Made by a program: the position numbers and the translations under genes. A stretch of DNA of 64,000 bases from Candidatus Nanoarchaeia archaeon (lineage in GTDB: Archaea; Nanobdellota; Nanobdellia; Woesearchaeales; UBA525). The stretch lies in assembly GCA_028279755.1 (NCBI GenBank), contig JANQNB010000011.1, forward strand, positions 68,501 to 132,500. Reading direction: 5' to 3'. Positions within the stretch are counted from its first letter, which is position 1. Each line of letters starts with the position of its first letter. The notes below the pieces were generated by a model that was given only the letters and a program-made list of their open reading frames with translations, ran no database searches and was not told where the DNA came from. This document shows positions 33,687-42,795 of the stretch, one piece after another.

Positions 33687-34703
33687 ATGGACATCGATCT
33701 GAACGATTATGATGATGCTGCTCGAGAGATTCCCTTCTGGCTGGTTGAGTACCTGCTGCCGAGTTATCAGGATATGGGAGACTATGTTGGATACGCATTC
33801 TCCCACACGATCATCTATCGAGAAGGAAATATCAATCATTTTTTCAGGCCAAAAGCTGAAGTGGAAAAGATATTGATGCAGGTGCAGACTGGACTGCAGA
33901 AGCATCAAGAACATTATCTGGCAGCATTCAAACAACTCACCGCGGTCGAAGCGCGTTTACGGGACTTGATGAATGGAGACTGCAAGAAATTGTTTACAGA
34001 ACTCCAAACAGCGTTACGTGAATATTGGGGGCTCTATGTTGGCTGTGCTTATATTGTCCATGGGCTTGGTGATGTTTTCAGTAGCCTTGACCAGGATCTT
34101 AAAGATGCCATGGCACACTACAAGCGCACAGCCTTCTGGAGCGATCTGTGGGAGCATGCTCAACAAGCGCTGCAGTCAGAGGAGTTCAGCAGCGACCTGA
34201 ACGGAATGACCTGCCAGGAGATAGTGTCGGCATTGGAGAAACAAGATTATGATAAAGAATTGCTCAAAGAGCGTTTGAGTGTATTCTACGATACTCGAGA
34301 GAAGAAGATCCTGCTTGGAAAAGAAGCGCGTGATCGTTATGAAAGCATACGTGTCGAGCTGGAAGTTGATGCTGTCGATCAGTTGAAAGGGCGCGGCGTC
34401 ACTCAAGGCACAGTGCGTGGCCCAGTTCGTGTTGTCTTGTCAAGCGATTCCTTCGCTGCATTCAAGGAGGGGGAAATACTTGTGGCTCGCATGACGAGCC
34501 CGTATTACACGCCGATCATGAAGAAAGCGGCAGCGATCGTTACTGACGAGGGTGGCATGGCAAGCCATGCAGCGATCATTGCGCGGGAACTCGCCAAAGT
34601 CTGTCTTGTTGGCACAGAGAAGGCGACTCGTGTCTTCAAAGACGGCGACGTTGTTGAAGTCGATGCAGAAAAAGGCATCATAAAGAAGGTTCACTCTTCG
34701 TAA
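33687..34703 (+). CDS. PEP-utiliser mobile-domain protein (2 of 4)
   Basis: This is a 338-residue protein with a helical N-terminal 240 residues and a C-terminal phosphohistidine swivelling domain: 'GVTQGTVRGPVRVVL', 'FKEGEILVARMTSPYYTPIM', the His motif 'DEGGMASHAAIIAREL' and 'GDVVEVDAEKGIIKKV'. There is no ATP-grasp or PEP-binding domain. It is divergent from tRNA-Tyr and convergent with the next gene, overlapping it by 13 bases. The N-terminal part is the shortest helical version among the three similar paralogues. Confidence 0.82.
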   Translation: MDIDLNDYDDAAREIPFWLVEYLLPSYQDMGDYVGYAFSHTIIYREGNINHFFRPKAEVEKILMQVQTGLQKHQEHYLAAFKQLTAVEARLRDLMNGDCKKLFTELQTALREYWGLYVGCAYIVHGLGDVFSSLDQDLKDAMAHYKRTAFWSDLWEHAQQALQSEEFSSDLNGMTCQEIVSALEKQDYDKELLKERLSVFYDTREKKILLGKEARDRYESIRVELEVDAVDQLKGRGVTQGTVRGPVRVVLSSDSFAAFKEGEILVARMTSPYYTPIMKKAAAIVTDEGGMASHAAIIARELAKVCLVGTEKATRVFKDGDVVEVDAEKGIIKKVHSS

Positions 34704-36109
34704 TGCGTGTTCTTCGTGTACGTTACTCGTTCCTTGCCGTGCTTGGTCGTGAAATGTATCTTTCCCGACGGCAGTCGCAGCTTGCCCACTATCTTCAATT
34801 TGCTGTCAAGACCATAACTCAGGATGCGCTCTTCGAAGGGCTCGAGAATGTCGAGTTCCCATTTGAGCACTGTGCCTTTCTTCGGCGACTTCACGACTTT
34901 TGTCGGGCTCACTGTGCCAAGCGTCTCTTGCTGCGCGTACTTGCCGATGCTCGGCACGCGATCGATCACGCTGACATTGCTCAACTGCTTGCTCGTCCGG
35001 TTCTTGACGAACAGGCGCACTTTCAACGAACTGCTGCCTTCTTCCCCTTCTTCCCGGAGAGAAATGACTTCTTTGACAGCGATGACTGGCGAGCGTGTGA
35101 GATAGTACACGAGGACGCCGGCAAGGATCAAGACAATGACCAGCGCGAGCAAGCGGTAATTCTCAGAACGTTCCACCACGAGCACTTCCTGCGGTTCGAG
35201 GGTGACGGTCCAGACATGATACGCTTCGCCCGCCACCCGTGTCAAGGACACTTTCGGCTCTGTCGTGGAGAAGAGGTTGCGGAACCAGTTGGTTGGCAGC
35301 TTCGCGTCGTACTCGGTCTCGACATTGCCCTTGTTCTCGAGCGTCAGGGTGCTGACATAGCGAAGCAGGCCGCCGCTGTCTTCCAGGCTTTCCGCGACGT
35401 TCTCGACTTCCGCAACGCGGATCGTCTTCGCGCCTTCATTGATCGTGTCGTTCAGGTACACGAGCACTGCTCTGATCGGATATTCGCCTGGTTCCTGGTA
35501 CGGGTCAAGATCAAAGGTCAATTCCGCGCTCTTCTCGCCGCGCGGTCCCAGCTGGGTCGTGAACTCTTTCATGGCGAAGAGCGGGCTGACGACCTGGACT
35601 GTCATCTCGGTGATATTGAGGAAGTTCCTGTTGCGATAGTTGACCGTAACCCCGAGGGGCTCGTTCGGGTCGTGATCAGTCGGCGCGTTCACGATCAATT
35701 GCACGCTGGGCGCGTACACGCCAGGCTGGCGATTCGGGTCGCGGACATGCACGATCAGGCTCTCCTGGCTGATGATCCTATCCCGCAGCTGCTTGATCAT
35801 GACAGTGATGCCTTGTGTACCGAAGCCTGCGGAACGCTTGGGCTTGACCCAGAGCTTGTGCTCTTGGAGCGTGTCTTCTGGCACAGCAGTCAATGGCGGG
35901 TCTAAGCGCAATACCCAGTCGGTGTCGAACGTGTAGACCTGGAAGCGTTGCTCGACATCGTCAAAGTTCGTGATCTGGAGCTTGAACAATGCGCTTTGGT
36001 CAGGCAATATCGACGTGTTGACCGGGTCGATGCTGATCTGGTAATTGGATGCGCTCACGATGCTTGCGAGAAGGAGCACTGTCAGACCTAGTATTACTGC
36101 CAAACGCAT
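34691..36109 (-). CDS. Secreted, membrane-anchored beta-domain protein
   Basis: This is a 472-residue protein with a signal peptide (residues 1-20, 'LAVILGLTVLLLASIVSAS'), an extracellular part of several immunoglobulin-like beta domains ('DQSALFKLQITNFDDVEQRF', 'EPLGVTVNYRNRNFLNITEM', 'STLTLENKGNVETEYD'), a membrane helix near residues 325-342 ('YRLLALVIVLILAGVLVYYL') and a further beta domain inside. Such CARDB/NEW-like domains often bind surfaces or glycans. The function is unknown. TATA (ATTTATAAAC) and a GGGTGG ribosome site precede the ATG. Confidence 0.72.
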   Translation of the reverse strand: MRLAVILGLTVLLLASIVSASNYQISIDPVNTSILPDQSALFKLQITNFDDVEQRFQVYTFDTDWVLRLDPPLTAVPEDTLQEHKLWVKPKRSAGFGTQGITVMIKQLRDRIISQESLIVHVRDPNRQPGVYAPSVQLIVNAPTDHDPNEPLGVTVNYRNRNFLNITEMTVQVVSPLFAMKEFTTQLGPRGEKSAELTFDLDPYQEPGEYPIRAVLVYLNDTINEGAKTIRVAEVENVAESLEDSGGLLRYVSTLTLENKGNVETEYDAKLPTNWFRNLFSTTEPKVSLTRVAGEAYHVWTVTLEPQEVLVVERSENYRLLALVIVLILAGVLVYYLTRSPVIAVKEVISLREEGEEGSSSLKVRLFVKNRTSKQLSNVSVIDRVPSIGKYAQQETLGTVSPTKVVKSPKKGTVLKWELDILEPFEERILSYGLDSKLKIVGKLRLPSGKIHFTTKHGKERVTYTKNTHYEE

Positions 36110-36231
36110 GGAATTCCACCCTGTACGCGTAGTTTCGCCTGAGAAGCGGCAGTTTATAAATGTTTCTCTTGGAAAAATAGGGCTGGGGAGATCCTCAAGC
36201 AGGGCTTTCGGGCTCCCACCCCCATTGCAAA

Positions 36232-36329
36232 TGGGACTGGGGAGATTCGAACTCCCGATCTCGCGGCCCCCAGCCGCGAATCATAGTTGCTCCAGCGCGT
36301 TGACGCTGTCCAAGCTAGACCACAGTCCC
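36232..36329 (-). tRNA. tRNA-Pro(GGG) with D-loop intron
   Basis: The acceptor is GGGACTG/CAGTCCC, the anticodon arm CGCGG-CTGGGGG-CCGCG (anticodon GGG), the variable loop AGATC, the T-arm GGGAG-TTCGAAT-CTCCC and the discriminator A. The D-arm only forms if about 24 bases (36286-36309) are removed from the D-loop, giving GTC-TAGCTTGGTAT-GAT. That stretch contains a CAGCG/CGCTG hairpin. The intron position is non-canonical. Confidence 0.82.
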
Positions 36330-36369
36330 GCAGAATTTCTCGCAAACTAGAAGTGCTTTAAAAACGTTT

Positions 36370-36858
36370 CTAGCTGCTCACAGTCGCGAGCATCTCCCCA
36401 TACAATGGGTGTGCGTAGGCGCCACTTGATTTCGTATAATTGCCGTAGATCTTGACTTTCGCGCGCTCACCGACAACGACATTGGGCACAGTGGTAAAGG
36501 CGTCACAGACGACCTGGCCGCTCTCGCCCGGAGCGATCGGCGCGATGGCAGGCCCACCTACAGAAGCCAGGCATTGCTGCGACCGGCTCTTATCTTCGAA
36601 TTCAGCGGCGAATTCCAGGTTGGTCATGGTCTCGCCGATATTGTTCGTGATGTAGAAGTGCACGGCGCGGCTGCCGCGTCCTTGGTTGTCGATCATGAAG
36701 TCCTTGCACGTCACTTCCTGCTGGAAGATGCATTTCTCAGGCAAGAATCGTGTCGGGTTAATCACACCGAAATATGCCAAAGCGCCGATCATGACGAGCA
36801 CGACAAGGATGGCCCACCCGTACGTTGTCAGGAATTCCAGTGCTGCTTGGCCGCGCAT
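36370..36858 (-). CDS. Type IV pilin-like protein, class III signal peptide
   Basis: This is a 162-residue protein starting 'MRGQAALEFLTTYGWAILVV', a short basic leader followed by a hydrophobic helix; this fits a class III signal cut by a PibD-type peptidase before 'QAALEF' or nearby. The rest is extracytoplasmic with a beta-rich domain and five Cys, likely forming disulfides. Similar leaders occur in DPANN pilin-like proteins. The matching prepilin peptidase is encoded at 15530-16369. Confidence 0.8.
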   Translation of the reverse strand: MRGQAALEFLTTYGWAILVVLVMIGALAYFGVINPTRFLPEKCIFQQEVTCKDFMIDNQGRGSRAVHFYITNNIGETMTNLEFAAEFEDKSRSQQCLASVGGPAIAPIAPGESGQVVCDAFTTVPNVVVGERAKVKIYGNYTKSSGAYAHPLYGEMLATVSS

Positions 36859-36975
36859 GGAGCCATTTTTGCGTTATGTCTTTTTAAGCTTTTGCTCAGA
36901 ATCCGGTAATTCTGTTTTCACTACCAAGGAGAAATTGTCAGAAGATTATTAAACATCAGGTGAGCAGCGGCTCGT

Positions 36976-37968
36976 ATGGCGTTCACTCGACGACGTTTTG
37001 TGCAGGGTGCAGGTCTGACAGCAGCGAACCTGGCAATCGCAGCAGCAGGGCTTGCCAGGCCTAAGACAACAAAACCGTGCATTGACATCTATTTCTCGCC
37101 GCTCGACCAGTTCTACACCCGATGTGCAGAGCAGATTGCAGCAGAGGTTCAGAAGTTCTACGCTCATTATGGCATTGCCCTCGATATACATCCGTTGTTC
37201 TTCCCGGCAGCATCCCCTGAACGCCAAGCCAAGGCCGCTTTGGAATTCCAACGCCAGTTTCTGGAAACGGAATATGACCACCAGACCCATTTCGGCGTGT
37301 TTTGCGAGTCAGAGTTCGAACGGGAGCACAGGGAGCGGGAGCAGGGTGTCACTTTTGGCAGGCAGTTCTGCGGTTTTGCAGACACAGCCAAGGGACGAGC
37401 GTATGATTGGCATCGATCCTATATCACCCTCGGCCCAGGCGGTCCAGATGACTATATGGGTTTGCGCGATCTGGAACGAATGGTGCACGCATGGGAAGAT
37501 GATATGAGTGTTCTCGGCCCGACGGTGATGACGATCGCGCACGAACTCGGCCACCTCTTCTCGCTCTGGCACACCCACTATGAAGCGCAGTTTGACGAGT
37601 ACTGGACGATGCCTGACGATCCTGATCACTTGGAGGCGTGGCGACAGAAACGACCGATGCCGTGGGCCTTACGCCCGAAATTCATGGGTGCTGAAGACGT
37701 CGTGCCAGAGTTTGTCGCAGAAAGCGTGCCCAATCTGATGAGCTGGAAATCGCCAGGCATGGAGACGCAAGAACATCCCTGGGGTTTTGGGTTGAATGGC
37801 TATCAAGTGGACGTGGTCAATGACTATCTCCAAGGCGGGATCACGTTCCATTTGATGAAGAAGCACGGCTTCCGGCTCTCGCGCTACGTCAATCACGAGC
37901 CACTCTTCTATCTCCGGATTATCCATGGAGACCTGCCGAGCTTTCATGGCCGTCCTTCTGGATCCTGA
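36976..37968 (+). CDS. Tat-exported metzincin-like metalloprotease
   Basis: This is a 330-residue protein. The N-terminus 'FTRRRFVQGAGLTAANLA' is a twin-arginine (Tat) signal. The zinc site 'AHELGHLFSLWH' near residue 189 fits HExxHxxxxxH, and 'VPNLMSW' about 55 residues later can be the Met-turn, which together define metzincins. The substrate is unknown. No Tat translocase gene is in this window. The 3' end overlaps the convergent rad50 gene by 50 bases. Confidence 0.8.
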   Translation: MAFTRRRFVQGAGLTAANLAIAAAGLARPKTTKPCIDIYFSPLDQFYTRCAEQIAAEVQKFYAHYGIALDIHPLFFPAASPERQAKAALEFQRQFLETEYDHQTHFGVFCESEFEREHREREQGVTFGRQFCGFADTAKGRAYDWHRSYITLGPGGPDDYMGLRDLERMVHAWEDDMSVLGPTVMTIAHELGHLFSLWHTHYEAQFDEYWTMPDDPDHLEAWRQKRPMPWALRPKFMGAEDVVPEFVAESVPNLMSWKSPGMETQEHPWGFGLNGYQVDVVNDYLQGGITFHLMKKHGFRLSRYVNHEPLFYLRIIHGDLPSFHGRPSGS

Positions 37969-39985
37969 TGACCTTGTCGACATAGCCTTCCATTTGCTGC
38001 TCATGGCTCACGATGACTATCTGCTGCAGCTTCAATTGGTCGAGGACTTCGCGGACGCGGTCGAGCTGTTCGCTGGAGAAGCCATCAGTCGGCTCGTCGA
38101 GGATCAGCAAATCACGAGTGTTAATATGGCTGAGGAACTCGTTGATCACTTTGTTCAGGCTGAGACGGTACGCTAATGCAATACTTGTCTTCTCGCCGCC
38201 AGAGAGGTGCTCAATGCTGGTCTCATAGCCGTTCTGCACGATAATCGGTGCGAAGTCTGCATCGAGACGCACAGTGATCGTCTCGTCTTCCATGAGCATG
38301 CCGAACCATTCCTTGAAGTACTCGTTGAACAGGCCGTAGATGTTGGTGAACAAGGCTTTCTCGATGGTGTGGCTGACAGCGAGCAATTGTTTATTGAGCC
38401 AATGCAGCTCTTGTTGCTTCTTCTTCAGGTCCTGTTCGTAGTTCTGCTTCTCTTTTTCCTGTTTCTGCGCACGTTCGAGATCTTTCTCCAGATTCTCGAT
38501 GTCTTTCTTGGTCTCGGCGAGTGTGACAAGCAATTGTGAAATCTCGTCTTTCTTCTCATCGATCTTTCTCTTGAGTACACCATACTGTTTCTCGTCGACA
38601 GCATCATGCTTCTCGACTTGTACGGTGAGTTTCTTGAGCTTTGCTTCCTGTTCTTTCCGCTGCTCAGCAAGCGTTGCCAGCGTCTCAGTGATCGTCTTGA
38701 GATGGTCTTTCTGGTCCTGCAGCGCTTTCAGCTTCACTTTGTTCGCTTCGATGAGCTTCTCTTTCTGCAATATCTCTTTCTTTTTATCCTCGAGCTGCAG
38801 CCGTTTCTTCTCGAGCTCTGGCTTGAGGCTGGTGAGATGCGCGAGCCGCTCCTTCGCAGCCTTGATCTTGCGTTCCTCTTCTCCAGTGATTGTTGCTTTG
38901 TGCTGTCCGTCGACATCCTGCTTGCAGGTCGGGCAGTGTTCGAGCGTAGCGATCTTGTCCATGACGCCATTGGCATCCTTGATGACAGATTCTTGCTGCG
39001 TCTCTTGCTTCAGCATCTCTTCTTCTTTGGCATGGATCTTCTTTTCTGCTTCAATAAGGATCTTGTGCTTTGCCTCTAGGTCTTTCTCGTCGACATCAGA
39101 TTCCTTCAAGTCAACGGCCTTGATCTGTTCCTCGACGCGCTGCTTGTCCTTGGTGACCTGCTCTTGCCGTTCCTGCAGGTTTGTGAGCGAGTGCTTGGCC
39201 AATGCTTCCTTACGTTTGAGATCCTCGAGCGCGAATCGCTGCTTCTCGAGCTTGTTCAGCTCTTTTTCTTCATCCGCGAGCGTCTTTTTCTCGCCTTCAA
39301 TCTTTTTCTTGGCATCGTTTTCTTTTTTTTCAAGGCCCAATAACCGCATTTTGATCTCATCGATGTCGACCTTTTCCTGGGAAAGCTGATCGATACGTGC
39401 CTTGAGATCAGTTTCTTCCTTGCGCAGTTCCCTGATGAGCGGGATGGCGTTCTCGCGCACGCGCTTGTACTTATCGATGTCGAAGAGCCTGCGCAGGGTA
39501 TCGAGGCGCTCGTCCGCTTTCTCGTAGATGATCGCTTTCATCTCTTCCTGCGGCGTGTACACTGTATAGCGGAAGAGCGGCCGTTTCCCCTTGGAGAGCA
39601 GGCTCTGCGGATAATTGAGCAGCTCGAGGACTTTCGCTTTCAGTTCCTGCGCTGTCCCTTCTGTCTTGATCCCGTCGATGACGATGCTGCCGGTGTCCTG
39701 GACAATCCCGGTGCTGCTCTTCTTCAACGCTCTGGTGATCGTGACGAGTTTGCCCGAGATTTCCACGTCAAGACGGACTTCTCCGCGTTGCGCACCGTGC
39801 CGCAACAAGGAAGCGCCTGAGAGCTCGCCCCGCTGGATGCCGAAGAGCGCGAACTCGAGCGCGAGGAGGATGCTTGACTTGCCGCTGCCGATATCGCCAG
39901 CCAGCAAGGTCATCCCGGCAGAGAATTCGATGCGTTCACGCGTGTAGGAGCGGATATTCTCCAGACTGAGGGCTTTGAGGAGCAT
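37919..39985 (-). CDS. rad50: Rad50-like SMC-family ATPase
   Basis: This 688-residue protein has an N-terminal Walker A 'LLAGDIGSGKSSILLALE', two long coiled coils, a zinc hook 'CPTCKQDVDG' near residue 310, the ABC signature 'LSGGEKTSIALAYRLSL' and Walker B 'LLILDEPTDGFSSEQ'. This is the Rad50 layout used for double-strand break repair with Mre11. It is shorter than the usual 850-900, through shorter coils. No mre11, herA or nurA is adjacent, which is unusual for archaea. The ATG at 39985 lies about 25 bases after TATA (TTTTTTATAG), a leaderless start. Confidence 0.93.
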   Translation of the reverse strand: MLLKALSLENIRSYTRERIEFSAGMTLLAGDIGSGKSSILLALEFALFGIQRGELSGASLLRHGAQRGEVRLDVEISGKLVTITRALKKSSTGIVQDTGSIVIDGIKTEGTAQELKAKVLELLNYPQSLLSKGKRPLFRYTVYTPQEEMKAIIYEKADERLDTLRRLFDIDKYKRVRENAIPLIRELRKEETDLKARIDQLSQEKVDIDEIKMRLLGLEKKENDAKKKIEGEKKTLADEEKELNKLEKQRFALEDLKRKEALAKHSLTNLQERQEQVTKDKQRVEEQIKAVDLKESDVDEKDLEAKHKILIEAEKKIHAKEEEMLKQETQQESVIKDANGVMDKIATLEHCPTCKQDVDGQHKATITGEEERKIKAAKERLAHLTSLKPELEKKRLQLEDKKKEILQKEKLIEANKVKLKALQDQKDHLKTITETLATLAEQRKEQEAKLKKLTVQVEKHDAVDEKQYGVLKRKIDEKKDEISQLLVTLAETKKDIENLEKDLERAQKQEKEKQNYEQDLKKKQQELHWLNKQLLAVSHTIEKALFTNIYGLFNEYFKEWFGMLMEDETITVRLDADFAPIIVQNGYETSIEHLSGGEKTSIALAYRLSLNKVINEFLSHINTRDLLILDEPTDGFSSEQLDRVREVLDQLKLQQIVIVSHEQQMEGYVDKVIRIQKDGHESSAGLHG

Positions 39986-40060
39986 GAGACAGGGCAATGG
40001 AGCTTTCTATAAAAAATGCGCTGCAAAAGTATAAAAACAAGGCAGTGCTGAAGCCCTCGC

Positions 40061-40936
40061 ATGGATGAGGAGAAGGTCTTTCCGAAAATCGCGGGGCTGC
40101 TGCATTCGTGGGGTATTGAAGCCAACGATTGGTTTGTTGTCGGAAAGCTTGCGCGCCGTCTGGCTGGATTCACCGTGCCCGAGCGAGGCTTGCATGTCAA
40201 TGTCGCGATCAATGTGAAGAAACTGCCCTGGCGCGTCGAGCACGTCAATTATGTCGAGGCCATCCCGCCCAAAGGCTCGGAGTATCTGAAGCAATACCTG
40301 AAATTCATCACAGAAACCGGCTGGGAGCTCGATCTCAAGCCGATGGATAAGAAGCTGTATGAGAGTGTCAGCAAGGAAGTGACAGCCATCGGAGGCGCGA
40401 CAATCCAGTACGCGCATATTCTCGATAATATCCGGATCAACGAGCTGAGCGTATCGCATCATAGCATGAAGCAGTTAGGACCGACAAAAGCGCGGCGCTT
40501 ATTGCTCGGTTTGCAGAACCTGCGGAATGCGGCTGATCCAGAAGACGCGCCAGAAGTGATCAAGGCTTGCGACGCGGTGTTAAAGAAATACGCTTCGGTA
40601 CTGGACGCGCAGCCAGACGCAGATGCCTTGGAAGGCACGCCGATTGGCAGGGGTAGCGTTACTGGCAAAGTCTTGCTGATGACTGATGATTTTCAGGGCG
40701 CAGAATCCCCTGTCATCCTTGTCGCAAAGGAATTCTCGACCAAACTCGTGGCGTATCTCCACAATGTCGTCGGGATCATCTCTGAATCCGGCGGCTTGTT
40801 GTCCCATCAAGCCATTATTGCGCGCGAATGGCACATTCCGGCAGTGCTGAACGTGCATGGCGCGACGAGGTTGCTGGAGAATGGCGATGAAGTTGTTCTT
40901 GACCTGGCACTTGGACGGGTAACAAAACTCGATTGA
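40061..40936 (+). CDS. PEP-utiliser mobile-domain protein (3 of 4)
   Basis: This is a 291-residue protein. The C-terminal domain reads 'GRGSVTGKVLLMTDDF', 'PVILVAKEFSTKLVAYL', the His motif 'SESGGLLSHQAIIAREWHIP' and 'GDEVVLDLALGRVTKLD', again the phosphohistidine swivelling domain. The N-terminal 190 residues differ from the other paralogues; 'WFVVGKLARRLAGF' and 'HVNVAINVKKLPWRVEHVN' loosely recall a nucleotidyltransferase fold, but the acidic metal ligands are not clear. It is divergent from rad50, with TATA (AAAAGTATAAAAAC) about 30 bases before the ATG. Confidence 0.78.
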   Translation: MDEEKVFPKIAGLLHSWGIEANDWFVVGKLARRLAGFTVPERGLHVNVAINVKKLPWRVEHVNYVEAIPPKGSEYLKQYLKFITETGWELDLKPMDKKLYESVSKEVTAIGGATIQYAHILDNIRINELSVSHHSMKQLGPTKARRLLLGLQNLRNAADPEDAPEVIKACDAVLKKYASVLDAQPDADALEGTPIGRGSVTGKVLLMTDDFQGAESPVILVAKEFSTKLVAYLHNVVGIISESGGLLSHQAIIAREWHIPAVLNVHGATRLLENGDEVVLDLALGRVTKLD

Positions 40937-41051
40937 TCCGACGCGAATAAGCACTACATATATGTATTATATATCCAAAAGATATAAAACTGACAGAGCG
41001 AGGTTTTGCACTCCATAAAACTTTTATAAAAAACGTTATTTGTTGATAGTG

Positions 41052-41759
41052 ATGACGATGACAGGAGTGCCTGCTGAATCGCTCCCCTGTTTCATCCCCT
41101 ATGATGTGGGGCGAAGAAATAACCAGATAGAGGGAGAGCCTGCAGCGTGGCAATTTCGATTGGTTCTGATCTCAGGTCCGAATGGTGTTGGCAAGGATAC
41201 GCTCATCAATGCGATGATGAGCAATGTTGCAGATGACGGTCCGACACTAAGGCGGATACCGCGGACAACCTCTCGTTTGCCTCGCCCTGGCGAGGAAGAT
41301 GGTATTGATTATCGTTTTCGGACAGAAGAGGAGATTGTCGCCGACGCTGATCGCTACTTGGGCATTACTCGTTATCCGGGAAATGATTGCATCTACGCAC
41401 TTGACCGTGCGGACTATGAAGGCCTTGAGGATGGCTGCATTGGTATCTCAACTGCAGGGATCGAGTTCATCGGGACACTTCGGAGCATGTATCCTGCTGC
41501 ACGTTCAATCTATATCTTGCCACCCTCTGTTCCGGCTCTGGCTGCACGCTTGCGAGGTCGAGGACGGAGTGAAGCTACATTCAAAAATCGCCTTACTGCA
41601 GGATTGAACGATTGGATGCGAGCACAGTCGATGAATGGCCTTTTTGACCTCCAGCTTACGAACAATTCATTGCACCTTGCCTTAATGGAATTCGCTATAT
41701 TTATCCTGGGCCAGGAGGAAGGAGATAAAGTTTGTCAAAGATACAGGTCTCGAACATGA
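41052..41759 (+). CDS. gmk: Guanylate kinase
   Basis: This is a 235-residue enzyme (GMP to GDP) with P-loop 'ISGPNGVGKDTLINAMM' and the GMP-binding region 'RIPRTTSRLPRPGEEDGIDY'. It has an N-terminal extension of about 35 residues before the P-loop. Bacterial-type guanylate kinase is not universal in archaea. The start is the ATG at 41052, about 26 bases after TATA (CTTTTATAAA); the track uses a TTG upstream. It overlaps the Nudix gene by ATGA. Confidence 0.82.
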   Translation: MTMTGVPAESLPCFIPYDVGRRNNQIEGEPAAWQFRLVLISGPNGVGKDTLINAMMSNVADDGPTLRRIPRTTSRLPRPGEEDGIDYRFRTEEEIVADADRYLGITRYPGNDCIYALDRADYEGLEDGCIGISTAGIEFIGTLRSMYPAARSIYILPPSVPALAARLRGRGRSEATFKNRLTAGLNDWMRAQSMNGLFDLQLTNNSLHLALMEFAIFILGQEEGDKVCQRYRSRT

Positions 41760-42277
41760 GCGAGAAGGAATGCGTTGACGTCGTGGATGAACAGGACCGT
41801 GTTCTTGCTCAGGAAGAGAAGGAACGCTGTCACGAACTCGGAAAACGTCATCGCTGTGCAGTTGTCTACGTGCTCCGTCCTGGCAAGAAGGTGCTTGTCC
41901 AGATCAGAGGAGAGGGAGAGCGGACCTGTCCTGGCAGATACGATCATTCCGCAGCAGGCCATGTGGATGCCGGAGAGACGTATGAAGACGCTGCGCGTCG
42001 GGAACTGGAGGAGGAGCTCGGCATCGTCGCATCACTCACTCGCATTGGTAAAACATATGCAGAGGAGCGACACGGCAATCTGATTGATCGTCAATTCTTC
42101 GAAGTCTTCCTCTGCTCGCACACAGGAGCAATCGTTCCTGACCCTGGCGAGGTGGGCGCAGTCGACGAGATGACACTCGAAGCCATAGAACAGCTCTTGG
42201 CGAAAGAACCGGAGCGGTGCGCAGGCGGTTTCCACGCAACCTTTCCGCTGCTCAAGAAGCATCTTTCTCAGCATTAA
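41756..42277 (+). CDS. Nudix hydrolase, IPP isomerase-like
   Basis: This is a 173-residue protein. The Nudix box 'GHVDAGETYEDAARRELEEELGI' is present and complete in the metal-binding glutamates, preceded by 'DVVDEQDRVLAQEEKERCHELGKRHRC', which resembles the isopentenyl-diphosphate isomerase and YfcD branch. Those act on IPP or nucleotide diphosphates; the true substrate cannot be decided. It overlaps guanylate kinase by four bases, so a shared nucleotide or isoprenoid role is possible. The ATG at 41756 is preferred over the TTG used in the track. Confidence 0.84.
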   Translation: MSEKECVDVVDEQDRVLAQEEKERCHELGKRHRCAVVYVLRPGKKVLVQIRGEGERTCPGRYDHSAAGHVDAGETYEDAARRELEEELGIVASLTRIGKTYAEERHGNLIDRQFFEVFLCSHTGAIVPDPGEVGAVDEMTLEAIEQLLAKEPERCAGGFHATFPLLKKHLSQH

Positions 42278-42304
42278 GTGATGAAAGGTGTTTAGAGGTT
42301 CTGC

Positions 42305-42559
42305 CTATTCGGTGTAGGCAGCACATCCGCTACGCTCGCAGACACATTGTCCGGTCCCGCTCACATCGCAGCAACAATCGACATACCCGCAAATATATTT
42401 AATGCCCAAAAAGTAACCAAAAAACACCGTCGAACTACATTCCCAATCGGCGGCGCTTACAGGCTGTGCAGTGCTCACAATCACGCCTACAAATCCCAGT
42501 GCGACCATCATCACAATGAGAACCATTGCTAGAAACTTCTTTGTTTTGGTATTTCTCAT
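42305..42559 (-). CDS. Secreted small cysteine-rich peptide
   Basis: This is an 84-residue precursor with a Sec signal peptide (Lys/Arg start, 'FLAMVLIVMMVALGFVGVIV' core, likely cut near 'PVSA'), leaving about 45 residues with eight Cys, including 'CGYVDCCCD' and 'CVCERSGC'. The pattern resembles secreted antimicrobial or toxin-like peptides in general, but I recognise no family. A GGAGG ribosome site precedes the ATG at 42559. The local base composition is AT-rich and the gene lies between the Nudix gene and tRNA-Gln, a plausible insertion spot. Confidence 0.65.
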   Translation of the reverse strand: MRNTKTKKFLAMVLIVMMVALGFVGVIVSTAQPVSAADWECSSTVFFGYFLGIKYICGYVDCCCDVSGTGQCVCERSGCAAYTE

Positions 42560-42647
42560 TTTATAACCTCCACCCACTTTATTGTACTTAACAAGAATGA
42601 CAAATAAATCTGCCTGATAATAATAATATTAATGAGGCTCTTGAGGA

Positions 42648-42740
42648 TAGCCCCGCCCGGATTCGAACCGAGGTCCTCAGATGTCTCCAGCGTTAGCCGC
42701 TGCCAGAGTCTGAGATGATTGGCCGCTACACTACGGGGCT
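42648..42740 (-). tRNA. tRNA-Gln(CTG) with intron
   Basis: The acceptor is AGCCCCG/CGGGGCT, the D-arm GTG-TAGCGGCCAAT-CAT, the anticodon arm TCAGA-CT-CTG-G, then a 20-nt intron at 42683-42702 after base 37, then A-TCTGA; the T-arm is CTCGG-TTCGAAT-CCGGG. The discriminator is A. The intron is at the canonical position, and the anticodon CTG reads CAG. Confidence 0.88.
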
Positions 42741-42795
42741 GTGTGAGCTTGGAGGAAGGAGAACGCTTTTAAAGCTTTCTTCATCGCTAGACACC

